In this document: positions 1 through 5,867 of the stretch, piece by piece | Numbering within the stretch: position 1 is the stretch's first letter | Layout: the number at the start of each line of letters is the position of its first letter | NCBI GenBank assembly: GCA_902783305.1 | Contig: CACZQU010000375.1 | Coordinates: 1 to 5,867 of the forward strand | Reading direction: 5' to 3' | From: an uncultured Lachnospiraceae bacterium | GTDB taxonomy: Bacteria; Bacillota; Clostridia; Lachnospirales; Lachnospiraceae | DNA: 5,867 bases | Made by a program: the position numbers and the translations under genes | The notes under the pieces: generated by a model | Told to the model about the DNA's origin: nothing | The model's database searches: none | The model's input: only the letters and a program-made list of their open reading frames with translations

Positions 1-784
1 CGACAATCAGTTCATCGTCCTCGATCGTAATCACTCTTTCCAGGTTTTCCTGGAGATAAGGAAAAATATTCTCTCCGGGCCTTTGGACCGCCGTACCGTC
101 TGCTATGGTATTGACCGAGGGCAGGGTAACCACTTCACCCCGGGCAAAGGAGGCAGACAGGCAGGCTGCGCCCGCGGGCTCAACCCCGATGACCTTGATA
201 TGAGGGTTGAGAATCTTCGCCAGGGTAGACACACCGGCGGCCAGTCCGCCTCCGCCCACGGGAACCAGAATATAATCCACCAGGGGAAGCTCCTGCACAA
301 TCTCCATGGCGATGGTTCCCTGTCCTGCAGCCACCGAAAGATCATCAAAGGGATGAATCAGCGTGTATCCCTTCTCCTTCGCCAGCTCGCGGGCATAATC
401 GCAGGCCTCTTCGTAGTGGTCTCCATACAGGACGACCTCGGCGCCATAGTTTTTGGTCCGTTCTACCTTGATTAACGGCGTCGTCATCGGCATGACGATC
501 ACTGCCCGGATATGAAACTTGGAAGCCGCGTAAGCCACTCCCTGGGCATGGTTTCCCGCAGAAGCGGCAATGATCCCCCTTTCCTTCTCCTCCGCAGTCA
601 GGGTACTGATCTTGTAATACGCTCCCCGGATTTTATAGGATCCTGTCTTCTGCATATTTTCCGGCTTGAAGAAAACCCGGTTCCCGGTCATCTCAGAGAA
701 GTAGCCGCTCTTAATCAGCTTTGTTTCCGCCGTCACCTTTCTGACGATTTCTGTCGCTTCCTCAAAACTTTCCAGTGTCAGCAT
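1..784 (-). CDS. ilvA: Threonine ammonia-lyase (threonine dehydratase), C-terminus cut by window edge
   Basis: PLP-dependent enzyme that deaminates L-threonine (often also L-serine) to 2-oxobutanoate and ammonia in the cytoplasm; this feeds isoleucine synthesis or, in catabolic forms, fermentation. Reading the minus strand from the ATG at 784 gives 261 uninterrupted codons to the left edge. Visible fold-type II PLP hallmarks are the cofactor lysine at about residue 51 (within TGSYKIRGA), the substrate loop SAGNHAQG at 75-82, the phosphate-binding glycine run GGGG at 177-180, and DGTAVQRPG at about 229-237. The N-terminus, MLTLESFEEA, is typical of clostridial family members. Such proteins are usually about 400 residues, so the remaining catalytic part and any C-terminal ACT regulatory domain lie outside the window. 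The start lies one base after the ftsY stop, implying co-transcription and probable translational coupling. Biosynthetic (IlvA) and catabolic (TdcB-like) roles cannot be separated without the C-terminus; the family call is secure, the symbol less so. Confidence 0.93.
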   Translation of the reverse strand, partial: MLTLESFEEATEIVRKVTAETKLIKSGYFSEMTGNRVFFKPENMQKTGSYKIRGAYYKISTLTAEEKERGIIAASAGNHAQGVAYAASKFHIRAVIVMPMTTPLIKVERTKNYGAEVVLYGDHYEEACDYARELAKEKGYTLIHPFDDLSVAAGQGTIAMEIVQELPLVDYILVPVGGGGLAAGVSTLAKILNPHIKVIGVEPAGAACLSASFARGEVVTLPSVNTIADGTAVQRPGENIFPYLQENLERVITIEDDELIV

Positions 785-785
785 A

Positions 786-1736
786 TCAGCCCAAATCCCT
801 TCCTGTGTCAAAAAGTGCATCCACAAACGCGTCTGCGTCAAACTTCTGCAAATCGTCGATCTTCTCCCCGACCCCGATATATTTTACCGGAATATCCAGT
901 TCAGAAGAAATCGCCACCGCAATGCCTCCCTTGGCTGTACCGTCCAGCTTGGTCAGAATGATACCGCCCACATCGCAGACCTCGGAAAACTCCCTTGCCT
1001 GGACAAGAGCGTTCTGGCCGGTTGTCCCGTCCACCACGACAAGAGTTTCCAGATAGGCTTCCGGATAATTGGTTTCCAGTATCCGGTAAATCTTGTGCAG
1101 CTCATCCATCAGATTCTTTTTGTTGTGCAGTCTCCCCGCAGTATCGCAGATCAGGACATCCGCGTTTCTGGCCTTCGCGGCGGCAACTGCGTCGTAGACC
1201 ACGGATGCGGGATCTGCTCCGTACTGTCCGCCGACAATTTCCACTCCGGCTCTGGATGCCCACTCCGCAAGCTGTTCTCCTGCTGCGGCACGGAAGGTAT
1301 CCGCTGCGGCCAGAATGACCTTCTTTCCCTGATCCTTCATCAGTCCGGCCAGCTTTCCGATGGAGGTGGTCTTGCCTACCCCGTTTACGCCGATGACAAG
1401 GATCACGGATTTCCGGTTTTCAAACTCATAGGCAGTATTGTCTACGGCCATCTGCTCCTTGATGGAATTGATCAGAATCTGCTTGCATTCATGAGGAGCC
1501 TTGATATGCTGCTCCTTCACCTGCTGCTTCAGCTTCTCCAGGATAGAGGTAGTCGCGTTGATCCCGATGTCACCCATAATCAGGATCTCTTCCAGCTCCT
1601 CATAAAAGTCGTCATCAATCACACCTGTTCCGGAAAACAGGTTGTCAAAACCGGCGACAATATTATCCCTGGTTTTGGTCAGGCCGCTCACAAGACGTTT
1701 AAAAAAACCTTTTTTCTTCTCTTTTTCTTCTTTCAT
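786..1736 (-). CDS. ftsY: Signal recognition particle receptor FtsY
   Basis: SRP receptor GTPase, which docks Ffh-SRP-ribosome complexes at the cytoplasmic membrane for delivery to the Sec translocon. From the ATG at 1736 it is 316 residues. A short, very basic N-terminus (KEEKEKKKGFFKRL, residues 2-15) replaces the long acidic A domain of enterobacterial FtsY and probably forms the membrane-binding helix. The helical N domain covers about 15-100. The NG-domain GTPase motifs follow in order: P-loop GVNGVGKT at 116-123, DTFRAAAGEQL at about 146-156, DTAGR at 198-202, TKLDGTAKGG at 262-271, and the closing loop GVGEKIDDL at about 288-296. All key GTPase residues are present. The reading frame is open back to 1805, inside smc, but the first ATG there has no family-like sequence after it. 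Of two adjacent ATGs (1739 and 1736), the second has better spacing, 5 bases, from an AGGAGG. It is preceded by smc and followed after one base by the threonine ammonia-lyase gene. Confidence 0.97.
   Translation of the reverse strand: MKEEKEKKKGFFKRLVSGLTKTRDNIVAGFDNLFSGTGVIDDDFYEELEEILIMGDIGINATTSILEKLKQQVKEQHIKAPHECKQILINSIKEQMAVDNTAYEFENRKSVILVIGVNGVGKTTSIGKLAGLMKDQGKKVILAAADTFRAAAGEQLAEWASRAGVEIVGGQYGADPASVVYDAVAAAKARNADVLICDTAGRLHNKKNLMDELHKIYRILETNYPEAYLETLVVVDGTTGQNALVQAREFSEVCDVGGIILTKLDGTAKGGIAVAISSELDIPVKYIGVGEKIDDLQKFDADAFVDALFDTGRDLG
796..804 (-). promoter_or_regulatory. Possible distant ribosome binding site of the threonine ammonia-lyase gene
   Basis: The minus strand reads AGGAAGGGA inside the last codons of ftsY. 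The AGGAAGG part ends 13 bases before the ATG at 784, longer than the usual 5 to 9. It may still help ribosomes ending at the ftsY stop (786-788) restart at the neighbouring ATG. Low confidence, because the last ftsY codons could be purine-rich by chance. Confidence 0.35.
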
Positions 1737-1740
1737 CATC

Positions 1741-1747
1741 TCCTCCT
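1741..1747 (-). promoter_or_regulatory. Ribosome binding site of ftsY
   Basis: The minus strand reads AGGAGGA in the gap between the smc stop (1756-1758) and the ftsY ATGs, inside a longer purine run (1740-1751). The AGGAGG core is 2 bases from the ATG at 1739 and 5 bases from the ATG at 1736, which favours the second. This is the only strong Shine-Dalgarno sequence at a gene junction in the window, so ftsY probably initiates efficiently on its own rather than depending wholly on ribosomes finishing smc. Confidence 0.85.
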
Positions 1748-1755
1748 CTCCGGCG

Positions 1756-4700
1756 TCAGGACAACTGGCTTTCCACCAGATCGACGGATACCAGGGTCGA
1801 TACACCCTTTTCCTGCATGGTGATTCCGTATAAACGGTCGGCAGCTGTCATCGTACCTCGTCTGTGGGTGATGACAATAAACTGGGTATGCTTTGTCAGC
1901 TTGCTGAGATAACCGGCAAACCGGCCGACATTGGAATCATCCAGAGCTGCCTCAATTTCGTCAAGAAGGCAGAAGGGCGACGGCTTCAGATTCTGTATGG
2001 CAAACAAAAGCGCGATAGCGGTGAGCGCTTTTTCTCCGCCGGACAGCTGCATCATATTCTGCAGCTTTTTTCCGGGCGGCTGGGAGACAATGGTGATCCC
2101 GGCTTCCAGAATATCTGCGTCCTGTTCCAGATCCAGGGTACCTTTTCCCCCTCCGAAAAGCTCTTTGAAGGTTTTGTCAAATTCTCTCTGGATCTCCTGG
2201 AATTTTTCCTTAAACTGCTTTCGCATTCCTTCGTCCAGTTCACGGATGACTTTAAGCAGATTTTCCTCCGCTTCCTTCAGATCCTGATACTGGGCAGAAA
2301 GAAATCCATGCCGCTCAGACAGTTCCTTGTATTCCTCTATGGCATTGACATTGACCGGGCCGAGCGCGCGGATTTCCTCTTTGACCCTTCCCAGCTCCTT
2401 TTTCATTTCCCTGACATCCCCGGACGCTTTCTGAAGGTTTTCCCGGGCCATATTCGGAGTGATCTGGTATTCCTCCCATAAATAACTGATCCGGGCTTCC
2501 TGAGCCTCATCCAGTTTTTCTTTCTGGGTATTCAGGCGGAATATTTCCTTATCCAGAAGTCCGATCCGGGAAGAAAGGGAATCTCTTTCTTCAAAAAAGG
2601 ATTTGTGCAAAGCCGATTCGGATTCCTTCTCCTCCTGGAGACCGGCCAGTGTTTTCCGGGTCTCTTCTTCCGACCTTGCAAGCTCAGTCAGGATCCCGCC
2701 ATACTCCCTGATCTTTGCCTCCTTGCTGTTTCTGTCTTCTTCTCCCTTTACCAGGCTCTCCTTCAGTCCTTCCTTTTCGGCAAGGAAATCATCCAGCTCA
2801 CCCTGCACACGGGAAAGGTTCTGTTTCGCGAAGGACACTTCCTGGGAAACGGAGGCTTCTGACATCCGAAGCTGCTCTAACGCACCGGAAAGCTCTTTCT
2901 CGAGCTGTCTGTCGGCGTCAAGCGCAAGCTGTGCAGACTGGATATATTCCTCCAGCTCCTTCTCATCCCGGCTGGAGGCCTTCAGCTCCTCCTGTATTTT
3001 TTCCTTTTCCTCCAAAGCCTCCGCAGATTCTTTACGGATTTCCTCCTGCTCCTTGGCGATGGAGTATACCTGCTGTTCTGCTTCCCGGCCTTTCTCTTCG
3101 AAGGCCTTCACCTCGATCTCGATGGTATTCTGTTCAACATACAGTTCCCTGAGCTCTTCCCCCAAAGCGGTATGTGTATCACGCAGACGGGTTCTTTCAT
3201 CTCTGCTTTGGCCGACACTTTGCCGGCTCTTTTCGAGATCCTCCTGCAGGGCCTGTATGCTGAGCTGAAGCTCCTCGATTTCTCTCTTCCGGCCAAGAAG
3301 ATTGCTGCTGTTTCTGAAGGCGCCGCCGGTAATGGAACCACCGGGACTTAAGGACTCTCCTTCCAGAGTGACAATGCGCAGGGAATGATGGTATTTTCTG
3401 GCAATCGTGATCGCATGGTTGATTTCATCCACCACCAGGATTCTTCCCAGCAGATAATCCGCAAGAATACGATAGTCGCTCTGCGTCTGGACAAGCGTAC
3501 TGGCCAGGCCAATGACTCCAGGCTCTCTGAGTGCTTCCTTATGCTGGAAATCTCCCCTGATCGTCAGGCTGTCCAGCGGAAGAAAGGTAGCTCTCCCGTA
3601 CCTGTTCTTTTTCAGGAATTCGACCATCCGTTTCGCGGTTTCTTCATTATCGGTGACAATGTTCTGGATCGAACCTCCCAGGGCAATTTCGACAGCCGCT
3701 TCATAATCCTTCCTGACTTTGATCAGATCCGCAACCACGCCGTGAAGTCCGGGAACCTTTTCCCTGCACTCCATGACACGGCGTATGCTGTTTCCATAGC
3801 CCTCATACCGCTCCGCCATATTGCGCAGCGACTCCAGTCTGGAGCTTTCCCGGTGAAAAGCGGCCTGTCCTGTCTCGATCTCATCCGTCTGTTTCCGGAT
3901 CCTTTCCGTGAGAAGGTCTATTTTGCCGGAAATGGTTTCCCGTTCCTCCAGCTTCCCACGAATCTTCTCATTGGCTTCCCTCAGCTTGTTTTCTGCCTCG
4001 CCAAGCCCTTTTTTCCTCTCCAGTTCCTCGCTGCGGACGGTGAGGATCCGCTGGCTCAGCCTTGCTTTGCGGATCTCAATCTGTTCAAGCAGGGTATCAA
4101 AACGCTGTCCCTTGCCTTTTGTAGTCGCTCTCGCATTCAGGAGCTCGATGATTTCGTTTTTTCCCTCTTCTACAGCGCGCTCACCATCCCTGATCCGCGC
4201 CTGGACATCGGAGAGCTTTTTTTCCTGCTCCCCTCTGACCTGAGTGGATTTGCGAAGCTTTTCCTTCAGCTCCTCTCCTGTGCTGGAAAGCTGATCGATT
4301 GCACTGCTTCGCGCGGTGATATCCTTCTCCACCTGACCCAGACGGCCCTGGTAGATTTCCTCATTCTGGAGCGCAGACTGAATCTGTTCTTTCAGGATTC
4401 CGACCGTGCCATTGATCTGCTGCTGCCTGATCGCATATTCCTGAGCCTCGCTGCGGAGATTGTCAAGCCGGGACTCCAGCTCCTTCAGCTTTTCCTCCAG
4501 CCGGGCAGATTCTTCCCTGGTTTTTTCGTATTTCCCGGAGACCTCTTTCATCTCGTCCTGAGCAGTTTTAAGCCTGGCGGACAGCTCCTCAAGGGTCTTC
4601 CCCGCACTCTCATTCTCGGCGAGAAAAACTCCGACATCCAGCTCCTGCTGTCTTTGTCTTCTGGACAGGTATGTCCTGGCCGTCTGTGCCTGCTTCTCAA

Positions 4701-5313
4701 GAGGCTTCAGCTGTCTTTCCAGTTCTGTCAGGATATCCGCTAAACGCAGAAGATTTCCCTGCTCATCCGCGAGCTTTTTGACCGCTGAGTTTTTCCTCCT
4801 TTTAAACTTGACAATTCCCGCCGCCTCATCAAACAGCTCTCTGCGTTCTTCCGGTTTGCCGCTCAGAATCCGGTCAATCTGACCCTGCCCGATGATGGAA
4901 TAGCCCTCTTTGCCGATACCGGTATCATAAAACATCTCATTGATGTCCTTCAGCCTGCAGGCGCTGCCATTGATCAGATATTCGCTCTCCCCGGAGCGGT
5001 AAAGTCTCCTTGTAATGGTCACCTCTTCAAAAGCCACGGCCAGGGCATGGTCACTGTTGTCGAGTGTAATGGCCACACAGGCAAAGCTCAACGGCTTGCG
5101 AGCCTGAGTCCCGGAGAAAATGACATCCTGCATGCTGCCTCCGCGGAGCTGTCTGGCACTCTGCTCTCCAAGCACCCATCTCACCGCGTCGGCCACATTG
5201 CTTTTGCCGCTGCCGTTTGGCCCGACAATCCCCGTGATCCCGTTATGAAATTCAAAATTGATTTTCTGTGCAAAGGATTTAAAGCCCTGCACTTCGATAT
5301 TTTTCAGATACAT
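1756..5313 (-). CDS. smc: Chromosome segregation ATPase SMC
   Basis: SMC is the ATPase core of the bacterial SMC-ScpAB condensin, which loads near the replication origin and organises and segregates the chromosome. The 1185-residue length is typical of the family. The N-terminal head has Walker [10 protein letters not shown] at 31-39 (lysine 37), an arginine at 57 matching the described arginine finger position, and a Q-loop region IIGQGQ at 140-145. A long coiled coil follows (about 170-500), then a hinge domain (about 505-670) with conserved glycines in SPGGSITGG at 656-664. The return coiled coil covers about 672-1020. The C-terminal head has signature motif LSGGEKAL starting at 1090 and Walker [13 protein letters not shown] with D1118 and catalytic E1119. 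No active-site residue is missing. The start at 5313 gives the canonical [15 protein letters not shown]-terminus and overlaps the rnc stop by 10 bases. ScpA and ScpB are not in the window. Confidence 0.98.
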   Translation of the reverse strand: MYLKNIEVQGFKSFAQKINFEFHNGITGIVGPNGSGKSNVADAVRWVLGEQSARQLRGGSMQDVIFSGTQARKPLSFACVAITLDNSDHALAVAFEEVTITRRLYRSGESEYLINGSACRLKDINEMFYDTGIGKEGYSIIGQGQIDRILSGKPEERRELFDEAAGIVKFKRRKNSAVKKLADEQGNLLRLADILTELERQLKPLEKQAQTARTYLSRRQRQQELDVGVFLAENESAGKTLEELSARLKTAQDEMKEVSGKYEKTREESARLEEKLKELESRLDNLRSEAQEYAIRQQQINGTVGILKEQIQSALQNEEIYQGRLGQVEKDITARSSAIDQLSSTGEELKEKLRKSTQVRGEQEKKLSDVQARIRDGERAVEEGKNEIIELLNARATTKGKGQRFDTLLEQIEIRKARLSQRILTVRSEELERKKGLGEAENKLREANEKIRGKLEERETISGKIDLLTERIRKQTDEIETGQAAFHRESSRLESLRNMAERYEGYGNSIRRVMECREKVPGLHGVVADLIKVRKDYEAAVEIALGGSIQNIVTDNEETAKRMVEFLKKNRYGRATFLPLDSLTIRGDFQHKEALREPGVIGLASTLVQTQSDYRILADYLLGRILVVDEINHAITIARKYHHSLRIVTLEGESLSPGGSITGGAFRNSSNLLGRKREIEELQLSIQALQEDLEKSRQSVGQSRDERTRLRDTHTALGEELRELYVEQNTIEIEVKAFEEKGREAEQQVYSIAKEQEEIRKESAEALEEKEKIQEELKASSRDEKELEEYIQSAQLALDADRQLEKELSGALEQLRMSEASVSQEVSFAKQNLSRVQGELDDFLAEKEGLKESLVKGEEDRNSKEAKIREYGGILTELARSEEETRKTLAGLQEEKESESALHKSFFEERDSLSSRIGLLDKEIFRLNTQKEKLDEAQEARISYLWEEYQITPNMARENLQKASGDVREMKKELGRVKEEIRALGPVNVNAIEEYKELSERHGFLSAQYQDLKEAEENLLKVIRELDEGMRKQFKEKFQEIQREFDKTFKELFGGGKGTLDLEQDADILEAGITIVSQPPGKKLQNMMQLSGGEKALTAIALLFAIQNLKPSPFCLLDEIEAALDDSNVGRFAGYLSKLTKHTQFIVITHRRGTMTAADRLYGITMQEKGVSTLVSVDLVESQLS
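5304..5313 (-). other. 10-base overlap of rnc stop and smc start
   Basis: The smc ATG (5311-5313) precedes the rnc TGA (5304-5306) in transcription order, so the two genes share 10 bases in different frames. Upstream of the smc ATG only a weak purine stretch, GAAGAAAG, lies 10 bases away; there is no good Shine-Dalgarno sequence. This arrangement is typical of translational coupling, in which ribosomes finishing rnc start smc. The overlap is directly visible; coupling is inferred. Confidence 0.8.
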
Positions 5314-5867
5314 ACTGTCGATGCTTTCTTCAGCACGCTTACAGCCTCATAGGCGGCGGCCTGCTCCGCTGCCTTCTTGGTATGGCCGGTTCCCTTTCCC
5401 AGTATCCTGCCGCCGACAAGTACTTCGACCACAAACTGTTTGTTATGGTCAGGTCCGTCCTCGCTCACCAGATTATACATGGCGCTGTCCCCGTGCTCCT
5501 GTACAAGCTCCTGCAGGATGGTCTTGCTATCATAAAAGAGCCTGGTATGCCCGATATCATTCAGAATACAGCCAAGCACAAACTCTTTTGCATTAGCAAA
5601 ACCACCATCCAAATAAATTGCTCCCAGCAGAGCTTCCGTCGCGTCGGAGAGAATGGAATCCCTGTTTCTGCCTCCTGTCATATCCTCTCCTTTTCCCAGG
5701 AAAAGGTAACGGGGAAGATGGAACTGCTTCGCGCAGAAAGCAAGGCTTGGCTCACAGACCAGGCTTGCTCTCAGCTTCGTCAGCTCCCCTTCCGGCAGTT
5801 CAGGAAACTTTTCAAACAGAAATTCACTGCTGATCAGCTCCAGGACCGCGTCCCCCAGAAACTCCAG
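5304..5867 (-). CDS. rnc: Ribonuclease III, N-terminus cut by window edge
   Basis: Double-strand-specific endoribonuclease that processes rRNA precursors and structured mRNAs in the cytoplasm, acting as a homodimer. The open frame continues to the right edge, giving 187 codons; RNase III is usually about 225-230 residues, so about 40 N-terminal residues are outside. The fragment opens inside the family signature, at LEFLGDAVLEL, with metal-binding Glu at fragment residue 2 and Asp at 6. The second catalytic pair lies in SDATEALLGAIYLDGG (Asp 75, Glu 78), matching E. coli E41/D45 and D114/E117. A C-terminal double-stranded RNA binding domain covers about 113-180, ending in the lysine-rich helix of HTKKAAEQAAAYEAV. 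An internal ATG at 5681 is not the start, since the first catalytic motif lies upstream of it. The TGA stop (5304-5306) lies inside the start of smc, a conserved Firmicutes neighbour. Confidence 0.97.
   Translation of the reverse strand: MEFLGDAVLELISSEFLFEKFPELPEGELTKLRASLVCEPSLAFCAKQFHLPRYLFLGKGEDMTGGRNRDSILSDATEALLGAIYLDGGFANAKEFVLGCILNDIGHTRLFYDSKTILQELVQEHGDSAMYNLVSEDGPDHNKQFVVEVLVGGRILGKGTGHTKKAAEQAAAYEAVSVLKKASTVCI

Noticed and set aside
83..961. Two plus-strand open frames opposite the threonine ammonia-lyase gene and the end of ftsY
   Set aside because: The minus strand here encodes an uninterrupted PLP enzyme with clear motifs; the plus-strand products resemble nothing and are compositionally odd.
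1095..1823. Plus-strand open frame (242 codons) opposite ftsY
   Set aside because: Antisense shadow of a gene with all GTPase motifs intact; the translation has no family features and no credible ribosome binding site.
2603..3268. Serine-rich plus-strand open frame (221 codons) that could look like a low-complexity surface protein
   Set aside because: The serine richness follows from complementing Glu/Lys/Leu-rich heptads of the SMC coiled coil; no signal peptide or start site supports it.
3385..4743. Long plus-strand open frame (452 codons) opposite smc
   Set aside because: It lies wholly antisense to the SMC coiled coil and hinge. Its translation shows no recognisable domain, is rich in Leu, Phe and Ser as expected from complementing Glu/Lys/Arg-rich coiled-coil codons, and the opposite frame is unmistakably SMC.
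2250..4800. Recurring short sequences such as tccagctcct and ctcctccag that suggest a repeat array
   Set aside because: They are scattered codon-level echoes of repeated Glu-Leu-Glu-Glu style heptads in the SMC coiled coil, with no fixed period or unit length at the DNA level.
5304..5681. A short RNase III starting at the internal ATG at 5681
   Set aside because: The frame is open upstream to the window edge and encodes the essential LEFLGD catalytic motif, so this ATG is internal and the gene is merely cut by the window.

Overview
The window is a single, tightly packed operon segment read entirely from the minus strand. From right to left in window coordinates (the direction of transcription) it holds rnc (ribonuclease III, start missing at the right edge), smc (complete chromosome-condensation ATPase), ftsY (complete signal recognition particle receptor GTPase) and a PLP-dependent threonine ammonia-lyase gene, ilvA type (C-terminal part missing at the left edge).

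The rnc-smc-ftsY order is a well-known conserved block of Firmicutes, and the protein features (SMC of about 1185 residues, a short FtsY with no long acidic A domain, AGGAGG-type ribosome binding sites) fit a Gram-positive host. Moderate to high GC content and an ilvA-type gene directly after ftsY suggest a clostridial genome, probably Lachnospiraceae. This placement is an inference from gene content and general codon use; no marker gene fixes it.

Layout: 5304-5867 is rnc; 1756-5313 is smc, overlapping rnc by 10 bases; 1756 down to 1736 is a short gap holding a strong Shine-Dalgarno sequence; 786-1736 is ftsY; one base separates its stop from the ATG of the threonine ammonia-lyase gene, which runs from 784 off the left edge. 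No non-coding stretch is longer than about 20 bases, so the window has no room for a promoter, terminator, RNA gene or regulatory leader between genes. I see no mobile element, CRISPR array or substantial repeat.

The first three genes serve core functions: RNA processing (RNase III), chromosome organisation (SMC, working with ScpA and ScpB encoded elsewhere) and co-translational membrane targeting (FtsY, working with Ffh and 4.5S/SRP RNA). The fourth is an amino acid enzyme that converts threonine to 2-oxobutanoate, and is the only functionally unexpected member. The spacing suggests that all four are co-transcribed and partly translationally coupled. I found no credible undescribed system here; the observations below are modest.
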